A stretch of 64,000 bases of DNA, from NCBI RefSeq assembly GCF_014358015.1, contig NZ_JACONV010000018.1, positions 20,844-84,843 of the forward strand, in the 5' to 3' direction. Below, piece after piece: positions 9,018 through 17,938 of this stretch (the first letter of the stretch is position 1; each line of letters starts with the position of its first letter). A model generated the notes under the pieces. The model made no database searches, was not told the origin of the DNA, and saw nothing but the letters and a program-made list of their open reading frames with translations. The DNA is from Pseudomonas triticifolii (lineage in GTDB: Bacteria; Pseudomonadota; Gammaproteobacteria; Pseudomonadales; Pseudomonadaceae). The position numbers were made by a program, and so were the translations under genes.

Positions 9018-10032
9018 CGCGGTTCTTGTCCCGTGAGTAACTGTTGCTGTTCGACGAGCCATCGCTCAAACGATCATCGAAACGCTCATAGGCTTCCACA
9101 ATGCGCTGCACCAATGGGTGACGAACCACGTCCTTGGGCTTGAAGTGCGTGAAACTGATGCCTGGCACGTCCTTGAGCACGTCGATGACATGCGTCAGGC
9201 CGGACTTGGTGCCCTTGGGCAGGTCGACCTGAGTGATGTCGCCGGTGATCACGGCGGTGGAGCCAAAGCCAATACGGGTCAGGAACATCTTCATCTGCTC
9301 GACGGTGGTGTTCTGACTTTCGTCGAGAATGATGAAGCTGTTATTAAGGGTGCGTCCGCGCATGTACGCCAGCGGTGCCACCTCGATGACCTGCTTCTCG
9401 ATCAGCTTGGCCACGACCTCGAAGCCGAGCATCTCGTAGAGCGCGTCGTAGAGCGGTCGCAGGTACGGGTCGATCTTCTGCGCCAGGTCGCCGGGCAGGA
9501 AGCCCAGTTTTTCACCCGCTTCGACTGCCGGGCGCACCAGCAGGATGCGACGGATCTGCTCGCGTTCCAGGGCATCCACCGCACAGGCAACCGCCAGGTA
9601 CGTCTTGCCGGTACCCGCAGGGCCAATGCCGAAGTTGATGTCGTTGCCGAGGATCTCTTTGACGTAACGCTGCTGATTGATGCCGCGCGGGCGAATCATG
9701 CCCTTCTTGGTGCGCAGCGCAACGCCGACTTCGGCGGCAGGGTGGTTGTCCAGCCCGTCGACGCCTGATTCCTGCAGGAACAGGTGAACCATGTCCGGCG
9801 TCAGGTCGGTACCCTTGGTTTCCCGGTACAGACGGCGCAACAGATGTTCGGCCGAGGTGGTTTGTTTAGTGTCGCCAATAAGCTCGAATTGATTGCCGCG
9901 ATTGCGGATCTCGATCTCCAGGCGTTGTTCGATCAAGCGCAGATGCTCGTCGAGTTGCCCGCACAGGTTGGCGAAACGATGGGCCTCGAAGGGTTCGAGG
10001 GTAAAACGATGAGGTTCTATGGGTGCGTTCAA
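9010..10032 (-). CDS. ybeZ: PhoH-like ATPase (YbeZ)
   Basis: The 340-residue product is a PhoH-family P-loop ATPase. The Walker A motif is GPAGTGKTYLA near residue 138, and the Walker B type stretch is SFIILDESQNTT near residue 235. The N-terminal region (about 1-110) includes a KH-like RNA-binding-type fold in homologues. YbeZ partners with YbeY in ribosome metabolism in E. coli; here the two genes overlap by 8 bases. Upstream lies miaB after a 168-base gap that contains a strong inverted repeat. The ATG at 10032 gives MNAPIEPHRFTLEPFEAHR, typical for Pseudomonas homologues. Confidence 0.95.
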   Translation of the reverse strand: MNAPIEPHRFTLEPFEAHRFANLCGQLDEHLRLIEQRLEIEIRNRGNQFELIGDTKQTTSAEHLLRRLYRETKGTDLTPDMVHLFLQESGVDGLDNHPAAEVGVALRTKKGMIRPRGINQQRYVKEILGNDINFGIGPAGTGKTYLAVACAVDALEREQIRRILLVRPAVEAGEKLGFLPGDLAQKIDPYLRPLYDALYEMLGFEVVAKLIEKQVIEVAPLAYMRGRTLNNSFIILDESQNTTVEQMKMFLTRIGFGSTAVITGDITQVDLPKGTKSGLTHVIDVLKDVPGISFTHFKPKDVVRHPLVQRIVEAYERFDDRLSDGSSNSNSYSRDKNRDA

Positions 10033-10150
10033 GGTCTTTTAATGGCCGTCCGGCGGCAATTGAGATGTATTGAAGAATACCCCTAGCGGTGGTCAGGCGA
10101 AAGCCTTGCCTTCTGCTTAGAGGATTCACCGTGCTCAATGGTAGGGACCG

Positions 10151-10186
10151 CACGGAAACGAATTCATTCGGCCATTCGTTTCCGTG
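10151..10186. other. Perfect 13-bp inverted repeat between miaB and ybeZ
   Basis: The arms CACGGAAACGAAT (10151-10163) and ATTCGTTTCCGTG (10174-10186) are perfectly complementary and flank a 10-base loop. It sits just past the miaB stop on the minus strand, upstream of ybeZ. No T-run follows on either strand, so it is not a standard intrinsic terminator. It could be an RNA processing or stabilising hairpin in the miaB-ybeZ transcript, or a protein-binding palindrome. Confidence 0.6.
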
Positions 10187-10200
10187 TCGGGGCGCAAAGG

Positions 10201-11529
10201 TTATTGAAGCAGAGATCCGCGCAGGGAATGGGGTTGTGCATCATCAATATGTACATCGGCGAACTGCCCGATCAGCTTGGGGTTGTCACAGCGGAAATTG
10301 ACGATCCGGTTGTTCTCGGTACGGCCCTGCAGCTCGCCAGGGTCCTTTTTGGAGTAATCGGTCACCAGAATACGCTGCGTGCTGCCGACCATCTGCCGGC
10401 TGATCTCGAAGCCCTGCTGATTGAGGCGATGCTGCAGCGCAGCCAGACGCTCCTTCTTCAAGGCTTCTGGCGTCTCGTCTTTGAGGTCGGCCGCCGGGGT
10501 GCCGGGACGCGGGCTGTAAATGAACGAGAACGAGAAGTCGAACCCGACGTCTTCGATCAGCTTCATGGTGTTGTCGAAGTCTTTCTCGGTTTCACCCGGG
10601 AAGCCGACGATGAAGTCGGAGCTGATGCAAATGCCCGGTACAGCCGCCTTGAGCTTGCGCAGCTTGGACTTGTATTCCAGCGTGGTGTGGTTGCGCTTCA
10701 TGGCCGCCAGGATACGGTCCGAGCCCGACTGCACCGGCAAGTGCAGGTGCTTGACCAGCTCCGGCACTTCGGCGTGGGCCTGGATCAGGCTGTCGGAGAA
10801 CTCCAGCGGGTGCGAGGTGGTGTAGCGAATACGATCAATGCCATCGACGGCTGCCACCACGCGTATCAGGTCGGCCAGATCCGCGACACGTCCATCGTGC
10901 ATGGCGCCGCGATAGCCATTGACGTTCTGGCCCAGTAGCGTGATTTCACGCACGCCATGTTCGGCCAGGTGAATGACTTCGGTCAGGACGTCATCGAACG
11001 GCCGGCTGACCTCTTCGCCGCGTGTATAAGGCACAACGCAGAAGGTGCAGTACTTGCTGCAACCTTCCATCACCGACACGTAAGCGCTAGGGCCATCGAC
11101 ACGAGGCTCGGGCAAATGGTCGAATTTTTCGATTTCCGGGAACGAGACGTCGACCTGCGGCAAGCGCGTGATGCGTGCGGCGTCGATCATTTCCGGCAAA
11201 CGGTGCAGGGTCTGCGGGCCGAAGACCACGTCCACGTAGGGCGCGCGGTCGCGGATGGCCGCGCCTTCCTGACTGGCCACGCAGCCGCCGACGGCAATCA
11301 CCATTTCCGGGTTGGCCAGTTTCAGTTCGCGCCAGCGACCCAGTTGGGAATAGACCCGGTCCTGGGCGCGTTCGCGAATCGAGCAGGTGTTGAGCAGGAT
11401 CACGTCGGCGTCTTCCGCGCGGGCGGTGACTTCCAGGGCCTGATGTTCGCCCAGCAGGTCGACCATGCGCGAGCTGTCGTACTCGTTCATCTGGCAACCG
11501 TGGGTTTCGATATAAAGCTTCTTGGCCAT
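10201..11529 (-). CDS. miaB: tRNA-2-methylthio-N6-isopentenyladenosine synthase
   Basis: MiaB is a radical-SAM methylthiotransferase that converts i6A37 to ms2i6A37 in tRNAs reading UNN codons. The 442-residue product has the UPF0004 domain with three cluster cysteines (THGCQMNEYDS, LNTCSIRERA, VGGCVASQEG), the radical-SAM CxxxCxxC motif in CSKYCTFCVVPYTRG near residue 157, and a C-terminal TRAM domain (about 375-440). It is first in the miaB-ybeZ-ybeY-ybeX-lnt block. The ATG at 11529 gives MAKKLYIETHGCQMNEY, the usual start. Confidence 0.97.
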   Translation of the reverse strand: MAKKLYIETHGCQMNEYDSSRMVDLLGEHQALEVTARAEDADVILLNTCSIRERAQDRVYSQLGRWRELKLANPEMVIAVGGCVASQEGAAIRDRAPYVDVVFGPQTLHRLPEMIDAARITRLPQVDVSFPEIEKFDHLPEPRVDGPSAYVSVMEGCSKYCTFCVVPYTRGEEVSRPFDDVLTEVIHLAEHGVREITLLGQNVNGYRGAMHDGRVADLADLIRVVAAVDGIDRIRYTTSHPLEFSDSLIQAHAEVPELVKHLHLPVQSGSDRILAAMKRNHTTLEYKSKLRKLKAAVPGICISSDFIVGFPGETEKDFDNTMKLIEDVGFDFSFSFIYSPRPGTPAADLKDETPEALKKERLAALQHRLNQQGFEISRQMVGSTQRILVTDYSKKDPGELQGRTENNRIVNFRCDNPKLIGQFADVHIDDAQPHSLRGSLLQ

Positions 11530-11657
11530 TCGTGATCATCAGCTGATTCAAAGAACCGCGCATTATAGGGGCGAAGTGCTTGGGTTCCTAGGGGCGATCC
11601 GACGGGCATGCTATAGTGCGTGCCCCTTTTTCATCCGCGAATCGTTACCTGCCAACC

Positions 11658-11984
11658 ATGACCAAACGCGAAGCTCCAATCTACAAGGTGATTTTCCTCA
11701 ACCAGGGCCAGGTGTTCGAGATGTACGCCAAGCAGATCTATCAAAGCGATCTGTGGGGGTTTCTGGAAGTGGAAGAATTCGTCTTCGGCGAGCGAACGAC
11801 CGTCGTGGTGGACCCGAGCGAAGAAAAGCTCAAGGCCCAGTTCGAAGGCGTAGTGCGCAGTTTTGTGCCGATGCATTCGATCGTGCGCATCGATGAAGTC
11901 GAGCGCATGGGCACGCCGAAAATCAGTGAAGCGCGGGGCGTGAGCAACGTGATGCCGTTTCCCATGCCGATGCCGGAAAAATAG
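11658..11984 (+). CDS. DUF1820 family protein
   Basis: The 108-residue product begins MTKREAPIYKVIFLNQGQ and contains the DUF1820 signature region with QIYQSDLWGFLEVEEFVFG and a conserved IVRIDEVE. This is a small cytosolic family restricted to gammaproteobacteria; its function is unknown. I chose the ATG at 11658; a frame open to 11616 has no better start, although the ribosome site before 11658 is weak. It is divergent from miaB (128 bases between starts), and that gap must hold both promoters. The C-terminal tail is rich in Met and Pro. Confidence 0.85.
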   Translation: MTKREAPIYKVIFLNQGQVFEMYAKQIYQSDLWGFLEVEEFVFGERTTVVVDPSEEKLKAQFEGVVRSFVPMHSIVRIDEVERMGTPKISEARGVSNVMPFPMPMPEK

Positions 11985-12023
11985 CAGGAAGGAAGTTGAA
12001 ACTATTGCCCTGCGGACACGCGA

Positions 12024-12572
12024 TCAGGGCAATGGAGAGAAGGGACTGCGCCCTTCGGCTGTTTGCAGTTCCATGAGGTATTTGCGGAATATCTGGCCCA
12101 GCACCTGAGTGGCGACTTCAAGTTCGTCGCGCTTCATTTTGGCCGAGACTTCATCCGCTGCATCCAGTGCTTCTTCCGAACCATTGACCGCAGCCATCTT
12201 CAGCACGATATACGCCTGAATATTATTGGCCTGTACGCCTTCGCCGCGACTGAACATCAAACCCAGCTGATATTGCGCCTGCGCATGACCCTGCAACGAA
12301 GCCTGCTCGAAATAACCGAGGGCCTTGGGCAGATCGCGAGGTGCACTCTTGCCTTCGTAATAGAACTCACCCAACTCGTATTGTGCCTGCGCATCCCCGG
12401 ACTCAGCTGCCTGCTGACAGGCCGACAGCGCAGCGGGCAGGTTCTCCGGCTGCGTATTGAGGGTGCAGCGACCTACCGCTGGGATCAACAACGAGTTGCT
12501 GCCGGCATTAGCCAGCAGGGGATAGACAAGCAACAGGCAGCCCAATGCAAGGGTGCGGCCGGTGCGGTTCAT
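12024..12572 (-). CDS. Secreted Sel1-repeat (TPR-like) protein
   Basis: The 182-residue product has an N-terminal signal peptide (about residues 1-24, ending LLANAGSN). It then has two to three Sel1-type repeats: GDAQAQYELGEFYYEGKSAP, then GHAQAQYQLGLMFSRGEGVQ, and a degenerate third. Sel1 repeats form helical scaffolds for protein-protein contact, and this copy should act in the periplasm. The first repeat is preceded by a Cys pair (GRCTLN and SACQQA), possibly a disulfide. It stands alone on the minus strand and converges on the DUF1820 gene. A specific partner cannot be named. Confidence 0.85.
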   Translation of the reverse strand: MNRTGRTLALGCLLLVYPLLANAGSNSLLIPAVGRCTLNTQPENLPAALSACQQAAESGDAQAQYELGEFYYEGKSAPRDLPKALGYFEQASLQGHAQAQYQLGLMFSRGEGVQANNIQAYIVLKMAAVNGSEEALDAADEVSAKMKRDELEVATQVLGQIFRKYLMELQTAEGRSPFSPLP

Positions 12573-12879
12573 GGAAATCGACTTACCTCTGAAAAAGGTG
12601 CGGGCGTACCCGACCAGCTAAACGTGCTGGCTGCGCATTATGAAATAAGCAGAGCCAACCTTACAAAGTCTTTACGGATTTTCTGCTGCACGGCCTGTAA
12701 AAAAGTCCGTTCACAAGGTAAAGACCCTTGAGCAAGACAATCGCTTCCCATGTTCACATCAATTGATCACGTCAATGGTATTGCAGTGTAGAAGCTAATT
12801 GGAGCGACAACGTTCCGTTTATTTCAAGAAGTTGACGCGTACAGGTCAGACCTCACCTGCACGCGTCATCACCTTCGGC
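12573..12879. other. Intergenic region with an imperfect hairpin after hemL
   Basis: This 307-base gap lies between hemL and the Sel1-repeat gene, both on the minus strand. An inverted repeat with 13-base arms and one mismatch spans 12834-12867, just past the hemL stop. On the minus strand it is not followed by a clear T-run, so termination is uncertain. The remainder should carry the promoter of the Sel1-repeat gene. Confidence 0.45.
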
Positions 12880-14163
12880 TTATTTAAGTGCCGCGAAGGC
12901 TTTCTCGGCCGCATCCAGCGTCAGCTGCAACTCGGCGTCGCCATGCGCGATGGAGGTAAAGCCAGCTTCGAATGCGCTGGGCGCCAGGTACACGCCGCCT
13001 TCGAGCATCAGATGGAAGAACCGCTTGAAACGGTCGGCGTCGCTGGTCATCACGTCCTGGAACGTAACGATTTCCTTGGCGTCGCTGAAGTACAGGCCGA
13101 ACATGCCGCCCGCCTGGGTCGTTACGAATGCGATGCCCGCGGCATCGGCACGTTGCTGCAGGCCTTCGAGCAGACGACGGGTGTAGTCGCTCAGTTCATC
13201 GTGAAAGCCCGGACGGCTGATCAGGCGCAGGGTGGTCAGGCCAGCGGCCATCGCCAGCGGGTTTCCTGACAGCGTGCCTGCCTGATAGACCGGGCCGAGC
13301 GGGGCGATGTGCGACATGATTTCGCGTTTGCCACCGAAGCAGCCGACCGGCATGCCGCCACCGATGATCTTGCCGAAGGTGCTCAGGTCCGGCGTTACGC
13401 CGTAGTAAGCCTGAGCGCCGCCGAGCGCCACGCGGAAACCGGTCATGACCTCGTCGAAAATCAGCACCACGCCGTGTTCGTCACACAGCTCGCGCAAGCC
13501 TTGCAGGTAGCCCGGCGCTGGCGGAACGCAGTTCATGTTGCCGGCCACCGGCTCGACGATGATGCACGCCACTTCCTGGCCTACCTGGGCGAGCATTTCA
13601 CGCACCGCTTCCAGGTCGTTGAACGGCACGGTCAAGGTGTGTTTGGCGAACGCTGCCGGTACGCCAGGCGAACTCGGCACGCCCAGGGTCAGCGCGCCGG
13701 AACCGGCCTTGACCAGCAGGCTGTCGGAATGACCGTGGTAGCAGCCTTCGAACTTGATGATGCTGTCGCGGCCGGTGTAGCCACGGGCCAGGCGAATGGC
13801 GCTCATGGTGGCTTCGGTGCCGGAGCTGACCATGCGCACCATTTCCATGGACGGGACCAGCGAGCAGACCAGGTCGGCCATCTCGGTTTCCATCGCCGTC
13901 GGTGCGCCGTAGGACAGGCCGTGCTCCAACTGGTTGCGCACGGCATCGAGCACTTCCGGATGGCTGTGGCCGAGAATCATCGGGCCCCAGGAGCCGACGT
14001 AGTCAACGTAACGTTTGTCGTCTTCATCAGTCACGTAAGCGCCAGCAGCGTGTTTGAAGAACAGCGGCGTACCGCCCACGCTCTTGAAGGCGCGAACCGG
14101 CGAATTCACGCCACCGGGAATGTGTTTTTGGGCATTGGCGAACAGTGTTTCGGAACGGGACAT
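12880..14163 (-). CDS. hemL: Glutamate-1-semialdehyde 2,1-aminomutase
   Basis: HemL is the PLP-dependent enzyme that makes 5-aminolevulinate, the committed precursor of haem in the C5 pathway. The 427-residue product has the class III aminotransferase fold, with IFDEVMTGFRV around the PLP-binding Asp and the Schiff-base lysine in STFGKIIGGGMP. The N-terminal HIPGGVNSPVR stretch is a GSAM hallmark. I chose the ATG at 14163 (MSRSETLFANAQ); extension to 14277 would add 38 unsupported residues. The neighbouring thiE-thiD pair is often near hemL in Pseudomonas. Confidence 0.96.
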   Translation of the reverse strand: MSRSETLFANAQKHIPGGVNSPVRAFKSVGGTPLFFKHAAGAYVTDEDDKRYVDYVGSWGPMILGHSHPEVLDAVRNQLEHGLSYGAPTAMETEMADLVCSLVPSMEMVRMVSSGTEATMSAIRLARGYTGRDSIIKFEGCYHGHSDSLLVKAGSGALTLGVPSSPGVPAAFAKHTLTVPFNDLEAVREMLAQVGQEVACIIVEPVAGNMNCVPPAPGYLQGLRELCDEHGVVLIFDEVMTGFRVALGGAQAYYGVTPDLSTFGKIIGGGMPVGCFGGKREIMSHIAPLGPVYQAGTLSGNPLAMAAGLTTLRLISRPGFHDELSDYTRRLLEGLQQRADAAGIAFVTTQAGGMFGLYFSDAKEIVTFQDVMTSDADRFKRFFHLMLEGGVYLAPSAFEAGFTSIAHGDAELQLTLDAAEKAFAALK

Positions 14164-14359
14164 GATCGGGTCTCTGCTTTGAAACGGGGAAGTCGTGTCT
14201 ACGCCGGGGTCAGCCGAGGTGAGCAGTGAATGCTTTATTGGAGTGGCTTGAGCCAGAGAAAGCGCAGGAAGCGGCACTATATCAAATGCCGGGCGACTGC
14301 CGGATGCACATGTCCGAATTCAGCCAGACTTTTGTAGGAGGCTGGCATACAGTCTGCCC

Positions 14360-15805
14360 ATGAACACTCTCGATCCCGACATTTGCTACGCCGCGTTTAT
14401 CGCCAGGGACCGCCGGTTTGACGGTTGGTTTTTCATGGGCGTGTCGTCGACCGGTATCTATTGTCGGCCGATGTGCCCGGTGCGAGCGCCGCAAGCCAAA
14501 AACTGCAGTTTCTACAGAACCACTGCGGCGGCGGAGCAGGCAGGATTTCGTCCGTGCTTGCGCTGCCGCCCGGAACTGGCGCCCGGACAGAGCCTGCTGG
14601 ACATGTCGAGCCGGTTGGCACAGGCCGCAGCCCGGCTGATCGAAGAAGGCTTTCTGGGCGGCAAGACACTGGATGCGCTGGCCGAGCGGGTGGGCGTCAC
14701 GTCGCGGCATCTGCGGCGGATCTTCGAGGCCGAATTCGGCGTCTCAATGATCGACTTCGCCCAGACGCAACGCCTGCTGGTTGCCAAGCGCCTGTTGACC
14801 GATACCGGGCTGTCCATGACGGAAGTCGCTCTGGCGGCAGGCTTTGGCAGCGTGCGGCGCTTCAATGATGTCTTTCAGGCGCGCTATGGATTGAATCCCA
14901 CCAGGCTGAGGAAAACCGTGAAGAGCGCCGACGATGCAGGTCTGCGCTTCGAGTTGTCCTACCGGCCACCGTTTTCATGGAAAGGCGTGTTGGCCTTTCT
15001 CGCGCATCGTTGCATCGCTGGCGTCGAGCATGTGGCCGATGACGTCTATGCGCGTGTCATCGAGGTCGAGCATGCGGGGCAGATGCTCACCGGCTGGATC
15101 AGCGTGACCGATGCCCCGCAGCGACATGCGCTGGTGGTGACGATGTCGGCTTCGTTGCAGTCGGCGGTTGCGGTGGTGCTGGGGCGTGTACGGCGGGTCT
15201 TCGATACGGGCTGTCGGCCGGACCTGGTGGACGCGCACCTTGGGCCGCTGATTGGCGATCTGCAAGGCATGCGTGTTCCGGGTGCGTTCGATGGCTTCGA
15301 AATCGCAGTGCGGGCGGTGGTCGGGCAGCAGATATCGGTGCTCAATGCCCGAGCGATTCTGAGCCGGATTGCCGAGCGATTTGGCACGCCGGTGAGCGAT
15401 GCACCTTTTGGACTGCATCATGCGTTCCCGACGGCGCAGGCCGTTGCAACGCTGCACGATGAAGACCTGATCGCCACGAGGCTAATCCGTATCCGGGCCG
15501 AGGCGATCCTTGCGGTCGCTCAGGAAGTTGCAGCAGGGCGCATCCGGCTTGAACCGCTAGTGCCGCTCGATGAAACGCTGGCTGCGCTGCGTCATATTCG
15601 CGGCATCGGCGAGTGGACCGTGCAATACATTGCCATGCGCGCCCTTGGCTGGCCCAATGCGTTCCCTGAGGGCGATGCCGTGCTCAAAAAGCGCCTGGGT
15701 TGCACGACAGCCGCGCAACTCAATGAGCATGCGAGTCAGTGGGCACCGTGGCGGGCTTACGCGACCGTGCATGTCTGGCATCAACGTGAGGAGACACCAT
15801 CATGA
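14360..15805 (+). CDS. Ada-type zinc/AraC domain fused to AlkA 3-methyladenine glycosylase
   Basis: The 481-residue product joins two alkylation-response functions. Residues 1-80 are an Ada metal-binding domain with four cysteines at 35, 39, 66 and 69 (IYCRPMCP and CLRCRPEL). Cys35 matches the methyl-accepting cysteine of E. coli Ada. Residues about 85-180 are an AraC-type DNA-binding domain (LAERVGVTSRHLRRIFEAEF). Residues about 195-480 are an AlkA-type glycosylase with the HhH segment IRGIGEWTVQYIAMRALG and catalytic Asp at about 439 (EGDAVLKK). It should sense methyl phosphotriesters, activate transcription, and excise alkylated purines. The stop overlaps the ogt start by four bases. Confidence 0.93.
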   Translation: MNTLDPDICYAAFIARDRRFDGWFFMGVSSTGIYCRPMCPVRAPQAKNCSFYRTTAAAEQAGFRPCLRCRPELAPGQSLLDMSSRLAQAAARLIEEGFLGGKTLDALAERVGVTSRHLRRIFEAEFGVSMIDFAQTQRLLVAKRLLTDTGLSMTEVALAAGFGSVRRFNDVFQARYGLNPTRLRKTVKSADDAGLRFELSYRPPFSWKGVLAFLAHRCIAGVEHVADDVYARVIEVEHAGQMLTGWISVTDAPQRHALVVTMSASLQSAVAVVLGRVRRVFDTGCRPDLVDAHLGPLIGDLQGMRVPGAFDGFEIAVRAVVGQQISVLNARAILSRIAERFGTPVSDAPFGLHHAFPTAQAVATLHDEDLIATRLIRIRAEAILAVAQEVAAGRIRLEPLVPLDETLAALRHIRGIGEWTVQYIAMRALGWPNAFPEGDAVLKKRLGCTTAAQLNEHASQWAPWRAYATVHVWHQREETPS

Positions 15806-16323
15806 TTCCCGGCTACCTGCTTTCCAGCCCGTTAGGCGACATTGCCCTGCGCGCCGAGGATGATGCGCTGACCGGCGTTTACTTCATCGGCCAGAAGCAT
15901 TATCCCGGTCTGGTGATGATGCCCGATGACCAGCACGTGCCCAGAGTGGTGCGGCGTGCGCAGGAACAACTGACCGAATTCTTTCGCGGCGAGCGTCGGG
16001 TGTTCGATGTGCCGCTGCGCATGCGCGGCACGCCGTTTCAGGAGCAGGTCTGGGCAGAACTGGCGCGCATTCCTTACGGCGAGATGATTTCCTACGGAGC
16101 GATGGCGAGGAAGATGGGCCTGAGCCCCGGTCATTCGCGGGCCGTGGGAACGGCCAACGGCAAGAACCCGATCTCCATCATCGTGCCGTGCCATCGGGTC
16201 ATCGGCGCGGGCGGCGACCTGACAGGCTATGCCGGTGGCGTCGACCGCAAGCGCGCACTGCTGGCGCTGGAGAACGCCACCGGTATGCCGGATTTCGAGT
16301 TCAAACTGGTGGGGCAGGCTTGA
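15802..16323 (+). CDS. ogt: Methylated-DNA-protein cysteine methyltransferase
   Basis: This 173-residue suicide enzyme repairs O6-alkylguanine by moving the alkyl group to its active-site cysteine, found in IIVPCHRVIGAGG. The upstream helix-turn-helix region (GTPFQEQVWAELARIPYGE) also fits the family. Its ATG overlaps the stop of the Ada/AlkA fusion (ATGA at 15802-15805), so translation is coupled. Together the two genes split E. coli ada and alkA functions differently: the regulator is fused to the glycosylase and the O6-methyltransferase is separate. I use ogt, though ada C-terminal-domain homology would be an equally fair label. Confidence 0.93.
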   Translation: MIPGYLLSSPLGDIALRAEDDALTGVYFIGQKHYPGLVMMPDDQHVPRVVRRAQEQLTEFFRGERRVFDVPLRMRGTPFQEQVWAELARIPYGEMISYGAMARKMGLSPGHSRAVGTANGKNPISIIVPCHRVIGAGGDLTGYAGGVDRKRALLALENATGMPDFEFKLVGQA

Positions 16324-16370
16324 ACGTCGGCCTCATAAAACGACGGATGACTGACTGAAGAAAAGTTGTT

Positions 16371-16458
16371 TGTGGGAGGCGGCTTGCCGACGAGATGTTT
16401 TAACAGGCGCCATGTCAGTGACTGAAATGACGCCATCGCCGGCAAGTTGCCTTCCACA
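16371..16458. repeat. REP pair (BIME-like), degenerate
   Basis: Two inverted REP units face each other: TGTGGGAGGCGGCTTGCCGA at 16371 and the complementary ATCGCCGGCAAGTTGCC ending near 16452. The spacer contains GTCAGTGACTG, which recurs in the other REP pairs of this window. It fills the gap between ogt and thiE, which converge here. The second unit has drifted from consensus. Confidence 0.8.
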
Positions 16459-16487
16459 TTAAGGTGAACAGCGAGACAGTGCTTCGC

Positions 16488-17117
16488 TCAGCGCTCGCTG
16501 GCCAGCAGCGTTGTAAATGCCTTGGCCCGGCGGGTGACTTCCTGGGTGGTTTCGGCGCCGAACAGGCCGTGCACGACGGCCAGCAGGTCGGCGCCATGCT
16601 CGACCAGTTGCGGGGCGTTTTCCAGGGTGATGCCGCCGATGACCGCGATAGGCAGGTGCACCTTGGCGCGGACCTGAGCGATCAGGTCCAGCGGCACGGC
16701 AGGTGCGTTGGGCTTGGTCTGCGAATTGAAGAATCGGCCGAATGCCACATACGTCGCACCGTCTGCCTTGGCGCGCTCGGCCAGTTCCAGCTTGCCGTGG
16801 CAGGTCGCGCCGACAATCGCCTTGTGCCCCAGCAAGGCACGCGCGTCCGGCAGCGAGCCGTCGGTCTGCCCCAGGTGCACGCCGACGCCCAGGCGCGCAG
16901 CCAGTTCGGCATCGTCATTGATGATCAGTCGGGTCTTGTAGCGCTCACACAGTTTGAGCAGTTCGGTGGCCTCGCGCAGGCGGCGCGATTCGTCTTCGGT
17001 CTTGTCCCGGTATTGCAACAGGGTGACGCCGCCGTCGAGCGCGGCTTCGACGTAGGACAGGAATCTGCCGGTCAACAGTTGGCTGTCGGTAATGGCATAA
17101 AGGCCACGTAGTTTCAT
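16488..17117 (-). CDS. thiE: Thiamine-phosphate synthase
   Basis: ThiE joins the hydroxymethylpyrimidine and thiazole moieties to give thiamine monophosphate. The 209-residue TIM-barrel product starts at the ATG at 17117 (MKLRGLYAITDSQL); the extension to 17150 is not expected. Family motifs are LLQYRDKTEDESRR, LIINDDAELAARLGVGVHLGQ, and the phosphate-binding PIAVIGGITLENA. It lies 23 bases after thiD on the same strand, so the two form an operon. No THI-box riboswitch is visible upstream of thiD. Confidence 0.96.
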   Translation of the reverse strand: MKLRGLYAITDSQLLTGRFLSYVEAALDGGVTLLQYRDKTEDESRRLREATELLKLCERYKTRLIINDDAELAARLGVGVHLGQTDGSLPDARALLGHKAIVGATCHGKLELAERAKADGATYVAFGRFFNSQTKPNAPAVPLDLIAQVRAKVHLPIAVIGGITLENAPQLVEHGADLLAVVHGLFGAETTQEVTRRAKAFTTLLASER

Positions 17118-17140
17118 GAATCGAGCCTCATGGCAGAGCG

Positions 17141-17938
17141 TTACGAGCAAAAATCCAGCGGCAGACGACGCGGGACGAACTGCCCCTTGCCCAACTGCTC
17201 GGCGTCGCGCAACGTGCGCCAGGTGTAATCCAGCGCTGAGCGAACGGCACTGACCGTTTCTTCGCCTTGGGCCAGGCGTCCCGCCAATGCGCTGGCCAGC
17301 GTGCAGCCGGAACCATGGTAGCTACCCGGCAGTCGCTCGCAGATAAAGGTATGGGTCTGACCGCCGCGAACGTACAAACGATTATGGATCTGCTGTTCAT
17401 CACCGTGGCCGCCGGTGATCAGCAGGTGCTCGCAGTAAGGCAGCAGCTTTTCAGCGCACTCGTCCGCTGTGCCTTCGGGTAGTTCCGCGAGGATGCGGGC
17501 TTCCGGCAAATTGGGCGTGGCGATCGTCGACAAGGGCAGCAATTGTTCGCGCATGGCATAGCCGACTTCGTCCTTGCCCAGCCGTCCGCCGCCGCCCGCC
17601 CGCAACACCGGGTCGCAGACCATCGGCAGATGCGGGTTGGCCTGTAGCAGTTCGACAACGGTGCCGACCATTTCAAGCGAACCGAGCATGCCCAGCTTCA
17701 CAGCGGCTACGCTCGAATCATTCAGAACGGCATGGGCCTGGGCCAGCACCCAGTCGCGGTCCAGCACACGAAAATCACTGACGTTGACGGTGTCTTGCAC
17801 CGTCAGGGCCGTGATGACGGGAGCGGCGTGGCAGCCCTGAGCGAGCAGGGCTTCTATATCGGCCTGCATGCCGGCACCGCCACTAGGGTCGTGGCCGGAG
17901 AGGCAGAGGACAACGGGGCGGGAGCTATAGATATTCAT
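17141..17938 (-). CDS. thiD: Hydroxymethylpyrimidine/phosphomethylpyrimidine kinase
   Basis: ThiD phosphorylates HMP and HMP-phosphate for thiamine synthesis. The 265-residue ribokinase-fold product begins MNIYSSRPVVLCLSGHDPSG at the ATG at 17938, with the substrate-binding motif SGHDPSGGAGMQAD. The C-terminal nucleotide-binding motif is GSGCTLASALAGRLAQG. A longer frame reaching 18088 lacks family similarity in its first 50 residues. It precedes thiE in an apparent two-gene operon. Confidence 0.95.
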   Translation of the reverse strand: MNIYSSRPVVLCLSGHDPSGGAGMQADIEALLAQGCHAAPVITALTVQDTVNVSDFRVLDRDWVLAQAHAVLNDSSVAAVKLGMLGSLEMVGTVVELLQANPHLPMVCDPVLRAGGGGRLGKDEVGYAMREQLLPLSTIATPNLPEARILAELPEGTADECAEKLLPYCEHLLITGGHGDEQQIHNRLYVRGGQTHTFICERLPGSYHGSGCTLASALAGRLAQGEETVSAVRSALDYTWRTLRDAEQLGKGQFVPRRLPLDFCS

